Source of the DNA: Deinococcus arboris
Lineage (GTDB): Bacteria; Deinococcota; Deinococci; Deinococcales; Deinococcaceae
NCBI RefSeq assembly: GCF_009755355.1
Contig: NZ_WQLB01000020.1
Span: forward strand, 16,483-80,482
Direction: 5' to 3'
DNA: 64,000 nt
The position numbers and the translations under genes are program-made. The notes beneath the pieces are model-generated. The model worked only from the letters and a program-made list of their open reading frames with translations. It was not told where the DNA came from and made no database searches. Of the stretch, positions 51,584-59,990 are shown in pieces. Every line of letters starts with the position of its first letter. Positions within the stretch are counted from its first letter, which is position 1.

Positions 51584-52387
51584 ATGAGTCAAGCGGCCCC
51601 TACTTCCGCCCCCCGCGCGCGCATCCCCAAAACCGTCTGGGACCTGATCTTCACCCTCCTGATTCCCATCGTCATCCTCACTCCCAACATCCTGGGCAGC
51701 GGCATCAGCGTGGCCGACCAGGTGTTCGGCGGCGGCACGGCGGGCAACATCCGCGCCTATCTGCTGGCGGCGCTGGTGCCGGTGGCTTACGTGCTGTGGG
51801 ACCTGCTGGTCAACCGCAACGTCAGCCCGGTGGCGCTGCTGGGCGGGGCCGGGGCCATCTTCAGCGGCGCGCTGGCTTTCTGGTACGTGGACGGCTTCTG
51901 GTACGCCGTCAAGGACAGCGCGCGGTCGTACCTCATGGGCCTGCTGTTTCTGATCAGTGCGGCGACCAGCGTGCCGCTGTTCCGGGTGTTTCTGGACGCC
52001 AGTTCGATCGGCGAGAGCCCCGAACACCGCGCGGCCACTGGGGCGGCGGTGCGTGATCCCCAGGTTCACCGGGGCCTGGTGCTGGGCACCGTGGTCTTCG
52101 CGGTGGTGGACCTGATCGGCGGTGTGGTGAACAGCGTCGTCAACTACGCCCGCGTGACGGCCAAGTTCGGCACCGACGCCTTTAACGCCCAGGTTGCTGA
52201 GGTGAACGCCATCATGCGCGTGCCCGGCCTGGCCATCAGCTTGGCGGGCGTGTTTGCCGCTATCTGGCTGGTGCAGCGCGCCGTTAAGGCCCGGTATGGC
52301 CAGGACGCCAGCCTGTTTGAACCCGCCAAGCTGACTGCTGCGATGCGCCGGCGCGGTGAGGCCCCCGAACCAGCGGCCGGCAGTTGA
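51584..52387 (+). CDS. VC0807-like membrane protein
   Basis: 267 residues with about six membrane segments: TVWDLIFTLLIPIVILTPNILG, IRAYLLAALVPVAYVLWDLLV, VALLGGAGAIFSGALAFWYV, SARSYLMGLLFLISAATSVPLF, VLGTVVFAVVDLIGGVVNSVV, LAISLAGVFAAIWLVQRAV. The pattern PLFRVFLDAS and the tail fit the VC0807 family, whose function is unknown. GAGAAT (51571-51576) lies 7 nt before the ATG at 51584; an ATG at 51575 would overlap that box. Confidence 0.75.
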   Translation: MSQAAPTSAPRARIPKTVWDLIFTLLIPIVILTPNILGSGISVADQVFGGGTAGNIRAYLLAALVPVAYVLWDLLVNRNVSPVALLGGAGAIFSGALAFWYVDGFWYAVKDSARSYLMGLLFLISAATSVPLFRVFLDASSIGESPEHRAATGAAVRDPQVHRGLVLGTVVFAVVDLIGGVVNSVVNYARVTAKFGTDAFNAQVAEVNAIMRVPGLAISLAGVFAAIWLVQRAVKARYGQDASLFEPAKLTAAMRRRGEAPEPAAGS

Positions 52388-52459
52388 CAGTTCTGGACTT
52401 CGCCGTTAAAGTAAGCGAGCCCTGAAACGCGCCCCAGCGCGGGCGCCCCCACCAAAGTG

Positions 52460-52545
<86 letters not shown>

Positions 52546-52550
52546 GAAGA

Positions 52551-52577
52551 CCCCCAGTGAATGCTGGGGGTTCTTTC
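52551..52577 (+). terminator. tRNA-Leu terminator
   Basis: CCCCCAG (52551-52557) and CTGGGGG (52564-52570) flank a 6-nt loop, followed by TTCTTTC. Confidence 0.85.
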
Positions 52578-52730
52578 TTGTTGTGGGTGTGGTGGTCCTG
52601 GCTATGCGGGCCTTCTGCTGTGCGTGCTGAACCTCGACTCCCAATGATGGCTGGGGGAGATCCCGCTCCGCTTCCTTTTCCATAAAGCAGCGCCCCTGGT
52701 GGATAACCAGGGGCGCTGTCTTAGGCGGTG

Positions 52731-53534
52731 TTACTCGTCGTCGCGGCGGTTGGTCCAGCCACGGTCAGCGCGGGCGCGGGGGCGGAACTCGCCCTGCTGC
52801 TGGTCCTCGCGGGGGCGGAAGGCCGGGCGGTCGCCGCCACGGTCGTCACGGGGACGGAAGCCGCCCCGGTCACCGCCGCCCTGGAAGCCACCACGGTCGC
52901 CGCCGCGGTCGTCACGGGGACGGAAGCCGCCCCGGTCGCCGCCACCCTGGAAGCCACCACGGTCGCCGCCACGGTCGTCACGGGGACGGAAGCCGCCCCG
53001 GTCGCCGCCACCCTGGAAGCCACCACGGTCGCCGCCGCGGTCGTCACGGGGACGGAAGCCGCCCCGGTCACCGCCGCCCTGGAAGCCACCACGGTCGCCG
53101 CCGCGGTCGTCACGGGGACGGAAGCCGCCCCGGTCGCCGCCACCCTGGAAGCCACCACGGTCGCCGCCGCGGTCATCACGGGGACGGAAGGTGCTGCGCT
53201 CGCCCCGGTCACCGCCGCGGAAGCCGCCCTGACCCTGGCTCTCGCGCATTTCGCGCATCTCGCGGCGCAGGCCGCGAATTTCCTTGGCCTGGGCTTCCAG
53301 CAGTTCTTTCAGCTCGGCCAGGACGCCCATCAGTTCGTCGGCGTCGATGTACTCGTCGTCTTCGCCGTCCTCACCTTCTTCGCCGTCGGCACTCAGGCCG
53401 GCCTCGGCCTCGTCTTCCTGGGCGTCCAGTACGGGGTCCTCGTCGGCTTCGCCTTCCAGCTGCGGAAGGATGTCGCGCAATTCCTCGGGGGTCTGCTCCT
53501 GCTGGGCCTGTGGCCGCTCGTTGTTGTCGGTCAT
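52731..53534 (-). CDS. RGG-repeat protein with acidic N-terminus and coiled coil
   Basis: 267 residues. Residues 1-65 are strongly acidic ([20 protein letters not shown]), 66-100 form a predicted coiled coil ([20 protein letters not shown]), and 116-225 are five exact copies of a 22-residue unit [20 protein letters not shown] plus GG, then a partial sixth. RGG-type regions bind RNA and promote condensation in other proteins, but no folded domain or known family is seen. AAAGGAGA lies near the ATG; the mRNA has a leader of about 85 nt from a TACACT -10 box at 53629-53634. The six reading frames over the repeat are all open, so only this frame has an SD and a coiled coil. Confidence 0.85.
   Translation of the reverse strand: MTDNNERPQAQQEQTPEELRDILPQLEGEADEDPVLDAQEDEAEAGLSADGEEGEDGEDDEYIDADELMGVLAELKELLEAQAKEIRGLRREMREMRESQGQGGFRGGDRGERSTFRPRDDRGGDRGGFQGGGDRGGFRPRDDRGGDRGGFQGGGDRGGFRPRDDRGGDRGGFQGGGDRGGFRPRDDRGGDRGGFQGGGDRGGFRPRDDRGGDRGGFQGGGDRGGFRPRDDRGGDRPAFRPREDQQQGEFRPRARADRGWTNRRDDE
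52860..53189 (-). repeat. 66-bp tandem repeat, five copies, in the RGG gene
   Basis: Five near-identical 66-bp units in frame, differing mainly by synonymous changes that alternate between copies (for example CACCGCCGCC versus CGCCGCCACC). This suggests recent unequal exchange. The copy number probably varies between strains. Confidence 0.85.
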
Positions 53535-53628
53535 GTGTCTTTCTCCTTTGGTCTGCACGGCGGGGGCCAGGGGGTGGGCGCGGGATGCGCGCATTCTCGA
53601 CTCTCGTCCGCGTGCGAGCGTGCCCCCG

Positions 53629-53634
53629 AGTGTA
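53629..53634 (-). promoter_or_regulatory. extended -10 of the RGG-repeat gene
   Basis: TGCTACACT on the minus strand is an extended -10 box (TG-N-TACACT), 95 nt upstream of the ATG, leaving a leader of about 85 nt. Confidence 0.55.
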
Positions 53635-53843
53635 GCACCCGGGCGCCGGGCCACGCCCCGCACGGGGAAGAGACCTGGCTGCGGCATCCAGAGCGCAAGA
53701 GGCACCTTAACCGCCGCCCAGGCAAACGAAGTGAGTCGCTGGAAGAAGCTGCGGTGTGGGCCGCAGGCAAGGGCGTCCTTAGACCGGCCTGCCGCCGTGA
53801 GGCCATCCGCGCAGGGTCAGGCCAGGACAGGTAAGCTGGACCT

Positions 53844-54074
53844 ATGTTTGGTCGCCGCGTGCCGCCCCACATCGTTTTCGCCCTGAGCCTGCTGCTGGCG
53901 GCCCTGTGCGCCTGGGCCGCCTACGCGGGTCTGACTTCTGGCCGCACCATCTGGGGCGCCGTGGCGGCGGTGCTGGCCGTGTGGTTCGTGGTAGACGCTG
54001 TGCGCTCTTACAGCTGGGCGCAGAACAAGAAACGCCAGGACGCCGAGAAAGCCGCCCAGAAGCGGGAGCGCTAG
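53844..54074 (+). CDS. small membrane protein, 76 aa
   Basis: 76 residues with two membrane segments (HIVFALSLLLAALCAWAAYAGL and IWGAVAAVLAVWFVVDAV), then a highly basic and acidic tail (QNKKRQDAEKAAQKRER). TAAGCT (53832-53837) lies 6 nt before the ATG, a leaderless start. The family is unknown. It ends overlapping the convergent GNAT gene by 4 nt. Confidence 0.7.
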   Translation: MFGRRVPPHIVFALSLLLAALCAWAAYAGLTSGRTIWGAVAAVLAVWFVVDAVRSYSWAQNKKRQDAEKAAQKRER

Positions 54075-54667
54075 GCCCGGACCCAGAAGTGCATGGGGTG
54101 CGCCGTGTCCTGGCCGGTGCCGAGCGGCGGCGGAATCTCGGGCCAGTGCAGGGTGGCGGCCAGTTCGGGGTGTTCGCGGTAGCCCCGCGCCGCCCAGAAG
54201 GCATGCAGGGAGCGCGCGGGCTGAGGCCGAGCGGGGTGCTGTTCGGGGCGCTGCACCGCGCAAAAGGCCGTGATCCCCAGCCCCAGCTGCGCCGCGTGGG
54301 CCTCACGGTGGTCAAAAAAAGCGTGGCCCAGCCCGCGCCCCCGGTACTCGGGCAGCAGCACGCTCTCGCCCAGGTACAGCACCTGTGCCGGGTCATAGGG
54401 CGAGTTCAGCAGGGGCCGCTGCAAGGCTTCTGTTTCCTGGGTCAGCGGCAGGGCGCTGCTGGCCCCTACCACCGCCGCGCCGTCCTGCGCCAGGACGACC
54501 AGGGCGTCTGGCGTCTGGAGCAGTGGCCGCAGATACGTTTCCTCGTAGTCGGCGCTGCCGGCATACAGATAGGGGTATTCGCGGAACACCGTGACACGCA
54601 GCCGCGCGAGTTCCGGTAGGTGCGCCGCCAGCTCGGGGCCGCGCAGCGGCGTGACCTTCAGGGTCAA
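54071..54667 (-). CDS. GNAT family acetyltransferase
   Basis: 198 residues. The A motif is VLLPEYRGRGLGHAFFDHRE (R-G-x-G-L-G), with LYLGESVLLPEY preceding it, and HAFWAARGYREHPEL at the C-terminus. It starts with TTG overlapping the stop of the upstream gene (TTGA). The substrate is unknown. It is longer than a minimal GNAT by about 40 residues at the N-terminus (LRVTVFREYPYLYAG). Confidence 0.8.
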   Translation of the reverse strand: MTLKVTPLRGPELAAHLPELARLRVTVFREYPYLYAGSADYEETYLRPLLQTPDALVVLAQDGAAVVGASSALPLTQETEALQRPLLNSPYDPAQVLYLGESVLLPEYRGRGLGHAFFDHREAHAAQLGLGITAFCAVQRPEQHPARPQPARSLHAFWAARGYREHPELAATLHWPEIPPPLGTGQDTAHPMHFWVRA

Positions 54668-55071
54668 GCGGAAACCTGCCGCGTCCAGTCGGCCAGGTTG
54701 TAATAGTTGGTGACGCGGGAGATGAGGCCCCCCTGCACCTCAAAAAAGGCGCCCACCGGCAGGGTATAGGTCTGCCCACGCGCCTCGGGCAGCCCGTGGT
54801 CGGTGTGCAGGTAGGTGCCCTGAATAACAAACTCGGCGCTGGCGCGCGTGCCGCCTTCGCCGACCATCACCACCAGGTCGGTGACCTGCTCGCGGTAGTG
54901 CCGGTCCATCCGGGCCAGAAAGGCGCTGAAGGCGGAGCGGCCCAGTTCGGTGCCGCCCTCGTTGATGTCGTGACGCACATCTTCGCTCAGCAGGGCCAGC
55001 ATGCCAGCGGGGTCGGCGGCGTTGAAAGCAGCGTAGTACTGACGAATGACTGTCTCGGTCTGGGCGGTCAT
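54664..55071 (-). CDS. SnoaL-like / NTF2-fold protein
   Basis: 135 residues. VIRQYYAAFNAADPAGMLALLSEDVRHDINEGG and GLISRVTNYYNLADW are the SnoaL/ketosteroid-isomerase-like pattern, with conserved Tyr and Asp. It may be a small-molecule isomerase or hydrolase. TATCCT (55079-55084) lies 7 nt before the ATG, so the mRNA is probably leaderless. The gene is coupled to the GNAT gene downstream by a TTGA overlap. Confidence 0.78.
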   Translation of the reverse strand: MTAQTETVIRQYYAAFNAADPAGMLALLSEDVRHDINEGGTELGRSAFSAFLARMDRHYREQVTDLVVMVGEGGTRASAEFVIQGTYLHTDHGLPEARGQTYTLPVGAFFEVQGGLISRVTNYYNLADWTRQVSA

Positions 55072-55339
55072 AGCCAGCAGGATAGAGGGACACGGCAAAG
55101 CCGACGGCGTGCGGCTCAGGCTGGGTAGGGTGCGGGGCATGTGCCCTGTGGATTCCGGCTCTGCTGTGGTCAGCACCGACCTGCTCCGCCTGATCTGCCC
55201 GCTCCACGGCAAAGCTGCGGCAGGCGGCGCCACTTCCCAACCGACTGAACCGCTGGTGCTGGGGTCCGTCTCAGCTGACCGCGTGCCCAGGCGGGGCAGG
55301 TACACTGTGGACCACTGCCCCACCCCCCAGAGGAGACAC

Positions 55340-58300
55340 ATGTTTGACCAGACCAAACGGCCGGCCAAGTCGGTTCAGCCTCAGGGGAATCCGACCCAGG
55401 GCAAGACGCCAGCTGTGACGCTGCCAGCGCTCAAGGGCAAGAAGCCAGGGACCACCCGGCCTGGGCCCGTCCGCCAGGAGAAGCCGGCCAAGCAGGCTGC
55501 CCCGACCACGCCCGGCCCCCAGCAGAGCCGCCCCGCCCCACAGGAACTGCTGCCCACCGACAACACCACGCAGGTGGGCACGCTGTCCGTGCCGCTGCCG
55601 GAAGGGCTGACAGCCCCCACCGAGGCCGAGATGTCGCTGGCGTTTATCCGTGTGTATATGCCCGAACTGCCGGCCGCGTATCAGGAAGGCTACGCGCGGG
55701 GCGTGGCCTACAGCCTGGAAACCACCAGTTTTGGCTCGGCGCCCATTCGGGACGGGGCCTTCACAGCGCGCATCACGCCGTACTGGGTGGAGGTCAAGAA
55801 GCACCCCGAGAAGTTTCAGGTCACGGCCGATGAGGTCACAGAGCAGATGCTTACAGGAGACCTGGGCGACTTGCCAGGACGCACCGAGACCATCTACAAC
55901 GAACTGCACGCCCGCGCCCTGAGCTTTACCGATTCGGCGGCCCTGCGCGGCGCCCTGGAAGACTTGACCGACGAGCAGATGCGGCAGCTCAAGGCGCTGT
56001 ATTACCGCGAGTACGGGGTGGACCTGGAGCAGGAGTTTGCGCGGATGGACCTGGCCATTGACGGCCAGGGGGTCAGGACCGAGGTGCTGCGCCGGTTGCG
56101 CCGGCCCAGGGACGAGGCGCAGCGGGCCACCTTTGACGCTGAAACGGCGGCCCAGGCGCTGATCAATGACCTGGGGGTCTTTGACGACGTGGCGCACATG
56201 GAAAAGGTGCTGCGCCAGATGGCGCCGGGGGCGCGCGCCGCGTTCAAGGCGGGCATCTCGACACCGGGGACGCGCCTGAACACCCTGTGGTTCCGGGTAC
56301 GCCTGGCACGCGGGGACGGCAGCACCGACATGCAGGTGCTGCGGGCGCTGGTGGACGGCGACCCGGCGCGGGCCGCCGCGCTTCGGCTCTCAGAAGCCAT
56401 TCAGGGGTGGTTTGGGGGCCGCGACGCCCTGAAAACCTATTCCGGGCCAGGGGCCGGGGCTTCCGGGGCCGAGATTATCGCCGCCTACGCCCGGCTGCGC
56501 CCCGGCCGCGACCTGCTGACCGACCTGCGCGCCGCGTACGGCGACGACGCCTGGTGCGACGAGGCCATCGCCTCTCTGTCCGGCAAGGCCGCCGAGGCCA
56601 CCGCCGCGCGCATGGCCCAGCAGCGTGGGTGGTTTAGCACCGACGGCGGCAAGATGGCCGAGGAGCTGGAAAACAAGGAAGATCAGGAGCGCCAGGCCGC
56701 CCTGGCCGCTTTCAAGGGGCGCTACGGCGAAGTGGGCACGGGCCTGAATGCCGCCCAGCAGGCCCGCATTCAGGCGGCAGCCAGCAGCGGCAAGGTGCCG
56801 GAATGGATGATTCTGCGCGACGCCATCGAAGGGGCCGGCACCGATGAGGACGCCATTCGCAAGGTACTGTCTGGCCGCAAGAAAGAGGACGTCGTTCGGA
56901 TTGCGCAGGACTACCAGCAACATACCCGCCGCAGCCTGGAAGCCGACCTGTTCAAATCTGAGTGGGGTTTTGCCGAACTGGACGGCCGCGACGCCTTCGA
57001 GATTCGTCAGGCGCTGCGCGGCGCCCCCGAGTCCACGGCCGAGAAGGTGCAGCGGGTCAAGGACAGTCTGGCTTTCGAGCGGGGGAGCACGGCGGGCAGC
57101 GCCGTGATGGACGGCCTGGAGTGGCTGGGCCAGCACAGCACCGGCAGCCGACTGCGCCAGGAAAGCCAGGCCCTGCTGGAGATGGTGACGCCCGAGGGCA
57201 ACCTGAAGCCGGGGGTCAGCGCCGAGCGCTTTGAGCAGCAGTTTCAGCGCCAGCAGGCCGCCGGTCGCAGCTACGCCCGCGCCGAGAGCAGCGCGGTGGA
57301 CACCATCAAGACGGCGGCCAGCATCACGGCCAGCGCGCTGGCGACCCTGGCCACGGGCGGCCTGGCCTCCGGCTGGCTGGCGGCGACCCTGGCCGGTGTG
57401 GTGGGCGCCGCCACCGGGGTGGGGGTGGACGTGGCCCTGCGCGGCGGCAAGGTGGGCAGCACCCAGATTGCCACCGACGCGGTCACAGGCGCGCTGGCCG
57501 CCGCTGTGGGCGGGGTGCTGCGTGACGGCAGCCAGCTGACCGCCCACCTGGACAAACTGACCAAGGTGTTTGGCAGTGCCTACGCGCGCAAGGTGGCTCT
57601 GGAAGCGGCGCGCAGCGCCCTGAACGGCGCGACCGAAAAAGGTCTGGAAGCCGCCACCAACGACGCCAACTGGCGCGCCGGCTACCTGGCATATGTGGCG
57701 GGGATTGCGGGCGGCGCGGGCCGTGGGGGCCTGGCCGGCAGCGTGTCGGGCGCCACCAAGGGCGTGGTCGGGCAGGTCAAGGTGCCGGGCCGGCGCGCCC
57801 AGCTGGCTGTCAAGGCCGCCGAGAGCGGGCTGGAAACGACGGCGGGGCAGGCCACCGAACTGGGCCTGGACCTGCTGCGCGGCCAGAACCTCAGCGCCGC
57901 CGATATTCAGAACCGCCTGGCCCAGGCCCTGATGAAGGCGGTGGGGGGCGCCGTGGGCAACGCGCTTGGAGACAGCGCCCTGCCGCCCAAGGTGCGGGCG
58001 CTGGCCAGCCGGGCCTACGAGGCGGCGGCGCAGCGCGGCCGCTCGGCGGCGGATATTGCGAGTGCTACCGTTACCGACCTCGGCGAACTGCTGCGCAGCG
58101 CGGGCGTGCAGGCCAAAGGGTCGGTTCAGGACCTGCGCCGGACGCTCACGGCCCTGCTGGAAGCGGCCCAGCAGTCGGCGCAGCGCCGTCTCAGGGCTCA
58201 GCCTAAATCCGGGGACACCTCACCGGAGCCGTCCCCCATGCCCACGAAGGCGCAGCCCCGGCCCAAATCCCAGCCAGCGGGCCTCACGTCTCAGCCCAAA

Positions 58301-59413
58301 CCCCAGTCGAAATCTGGGTCAAAGGGGAGCGTCAGGCCAAAAGCCGAGGGCGCCCCAAAGACCCCCAAGCGCGTCGCCTTGGAGAAAAACCGCCAGGCCC
58401 TGCAGGAGGACACCCCGCAGACGCCGGTCAAGGTGGCCCCCACCCCCGCCGAGGCGGCCCTGATAGAGCGCATTGGCCGCAGCAACTATGACAGCCTGGC
58501 CCGCGTGCTGCGCGCCGCTGGGGTCACGGACGCCCCGCCCCTGATGACGGCGCTGCTGGGCCACGTGTATGACCCGCTGGAACTGCGCGCGCATCTGCGT
58601 AAGGTGGACAGTCCGGCAGGCCTGCTGGACCTGTTCGGGCAGTACCCGGCACCGGCTGTCCGTGAGGCCCTGAGCAGCCTGGACAGCCGCAGCATCAAAC
58701 CGGCCTACGCGCTGCGGGTGCTGCGCCTGCAACTGGCGTCCCCCGTGACCACCACGCCCCTGCGCCCCGAACAGGCGGCGCTGCTGAACACCAAGGTCTG
58801 GACCGCCGAGGCCATCGCCCGCCTGTCTCCCGAAGACCGCGCCCGCCTGGACCCCAAGCCCAACACCGACGTCACGAGCGCGCAGCACGCCCTGCTGGAT
58901 TCGCTGTACCGCGGCCGCAACCCGCAGCGCCTGGCCGACGCCACACCCCAGGCGCAGGCCGACGACGCCGCGCTGGGCGAGCGTTATCAGGCGGTGCTGA
59001 AAGAGATCCTGGCCGACAGCAGCACCGACTACGTGTACCGCATCACAAGCCGCTGGGTGGTGGAGAACAAGTACAAGAAAGACGGCAAGATTCCCGCCGC
59101 CTTCATGACCAACGTGCAGCCCACCGACGCCAATGAAGCCGCCTATATGGCCCAGATTGAAGGCCGCTGGTACGCCCCGACCGAGGGACTGCCTGAGGTC
59201 GTGCTGAAGATTCCCAAGTCGGCCCTGAGGCTGGAATCGGTGCGCGCCCTGAAAATCAGCGGTGACAACCCGGACCTGCTGGGCTACGAGCTGACCACCG
59301 CCGCCTACCCCACCGCAGGTCAGGGCGGCGTGCTGCAATTTTCCGGCGAGACCACCACCTTTGACCCCGCCTGGGTCATTCCGCTGCAGGCCGTCAATCC
59401 GGGGCGCAAGTGA
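55340..59413 (+). CDS. giant annexin-like, toxin-like multidomain protein
   Basis: 1357 residues. The first 90 are Pro/Gln/Lys-rich and disordered, with no signal peptide. Annexin-like repeats follow: about 180-260, 265-410, and a clear one near 490-565 with GAGTDEDAIRKVLSGRK and an acidic residue 40 positions after GxGT (Glu541), the type II calcium site. A Gly/Ala-rich hydrophobic region (about 650-900; ASALATLATGGLASGWLAAT) and a Pro/Lys linker (about 955-1035) precede a C-terminal domain with YVYRITSRWVVENKYKKDG and IPAAFMTNVQPTD, remotely like ADP-ribosyltransferases. The order resembles effectors of contractile injection or polymorphic-toxin systems. AGGAG precedes the ATG; TACACT lies at 55301-55306. 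Confidence 0.75.
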   Translation: MFDQTKRPAKSVQPQGNPTQGKTPAVTLPALKGKKPGTTRPGPVRQEKPAKQAAPTTPGPQQSRPAPQELLPTDNTTQVGTLSVPLPEGLTAPTEAEMSLAFIRVYMPELPAAYQEGYARGVAYSLETTSFGSAPIRDGAFTARITPYWVEVKKHPEKFQVTADEVTEQMLTGDLGDLPGRTETIYNELHARALSFTDSAALRGALEDLTDEQMRQLKALYYREYGVDLEQEFARMDLAIDGQGVRTEVLRRLRRPRDEAQRATFDAETAAQALINDLGVFDDVAHMEKVLRQMAPGARAAFKAGISTPGTRLNTLWFRVRLARGDGSTDMQVLRALVDGDPARAAALRLSEAIQGWFGGRDALKTYSGPGAGASGAEIIAAYARLRPGRDLLTDLRAAYGDDAWCDEAIASLSGKAAEATAARMAQQRGWFSTDGGKMAEELENKEDQERQAALAAFKGRYGEVGTGLNAAQQARIQAAASSGKVPEWMILRDAIEGAGTDEDAIRKVLSGRKKEDVVRIAQDYQQHTRRSLEADLFKSEWGFAELDGRDAFEIRQALRGAPESTAEKVQRVKDSLAFERGSTAGSAVMDGLEWLGQHSTGSRLRQESQALLEMVTPEGNLKPGVSAERFEQQFQRQQAAGRSYARAESSAVDTIKTAASITASALATLATGGLASGWLAATLAGVVGAATGVGVDVALRGGKVGSTQIATDAVTGALAAAVGGVLRDGSQLTAHLDKLTKVFGSAYARKVALEAARSALNGATEKGLEAATNDANWRAGYLAYVAGIAGGAGRGGLAGSVSGATKGVVGQVKVPGRRAQLAVKAAESGLETTAGQATELGLDLLRGQNLSAADIQNRLAQALMKAVGGAVGNALGDSALPPKVRALASRAYEAAAQRGRSAADIASATVTDLGELLRSAGVQAKGSVQDLRRTLTALLEAAQQSAQRRLRAQPKSGDTSPEPSPMPTKAQPRPKSQPAGLTSQPKPQSKSGSKGSVRPKAEGAPKTPKRVALEKNRQALQEDTPQTPVKVAPTPAEAALIERIGRSNYDSLARVLRAAGVTDAPPLMTALLGHVYDPLELRAHLRKVDSPAGLLDLFGQYPAPAVREALSSLDSRSIKPAYALRVLRLQLASPVTTTPLRPEQAALLNTKVWTAEAIARLSPEDRARLDPKPNTDVTSAQHALLDSLYRGRNPQRLADATPQAQADDAALGERYQAVLKEILADSSTDYVYRITSRWVVENKYKKDGKIPAAFMTNVQPTDANEAAYMAQIEGRWYAPTEGLPEVVLKIPKSALRLESVRALKISGDNPDLLGYELTTAAYPTAGQGGVLQFSGETTTFDPAWVIPLQAVNPGRK

Positions 59414-59727
59414 CGCCGGCCTCCGTTCCATTAGACGCGGCGGCCCGCGCGGCAGTGGGTCACCTCCTGAGTGCTCTGTACGCCGAGCACGCGGCCGCGC
59501 CGCCCAGTCTGGCGCCACTGCTGGCCCCCGGCCTGGCGGCGCAGGCCCAGCGATACGGGGTGACCCCGCCGCACGAAGAGACTTTCCGGCAGGACGTGCT
59601 CAGCATGGCCGGGGCGTTTGCGGCGCACACCGACTGGGCCGAATATCACGCCCTGGCCACGGGCGAGTACGCCGCGCTGATTGACCTGCCTGCGGTCATT
59701 ACTCGGCGGCTGGCGGCGCTGATTTAA
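59410..59727 (+). CDS. small partner of the annexin-like protein, candidate immunity protein
   Basis: 105 residues, mostly helical (AVGHLLSALYAEHAAAPPSLAPLLA, EETFRQDVLSMAGAFAAHTDW, AVITRRLAALI). No signal peptide, metal motif or membrane segment is seen. The GTG overlaps the stop of the giant gene by 4 nt (GTGA), so their expression is coupled. In polymorphic-toxin loci a small helical gene at this position is usually the antidote; that role is an inference. No relation to a known immunity family was recognised. Confidence 0.68.
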   Translation: MTPASVPLDAAARAAVGHLLSALYAEHAAAPPSLAPLLAPGLAAQAQRYGVTPPHEETFRQDVLSMAGAFAAHTDWAEYHALATGEYAALIDLPAVITRRLAALI

Positions 59728-59990
59728 GCGCATGGAAAAGCCCACTGGGACGGAGGGTTTCGGCATTTTCAGGAGGAGGTCATAGCTGGCCAAGAGGCTC
59801 GTTGCGGACTCCAGTCGGCTCTATCTGAGCGGTGATGACCCGCCTGCCGCTCTCCAACTCCTGACCTTCCTATAGTTTTTGCACGGCTCTTGCACAGAAA
59901 GTCTGCTACTTTAGGAAAAATTTATTCTGCTGTGCGTGGTTCTGCCTGGCATCTGGGGGGGTGCAGGGCGGGGACCAGAGGAGTTCATGC

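Noticed and set aside
52860..53189. Tandem repeat considered as a CRISPR array
   Set aside because: The 66-bp units are contiguous with no unique spacers and encode peptide repeats.
52699..53834. Long open frames on both strands over the RGG repeats (52699-53232, 52728-53834, 52721-53212)
   Set aside because: The 66-bp period is a multiple of 3, so all frames stay open. Only the minus-strand frame at 52731-53534 has an SD, an acidic N-domain and a coiled coil.
56390..59518. Minus-strand frames of 385 and 399 codons opposite the annexin-like gene
   Set aside because: They are reverse shadows; the plus-strand gene has an SD, annexin motif and matching codon positions.
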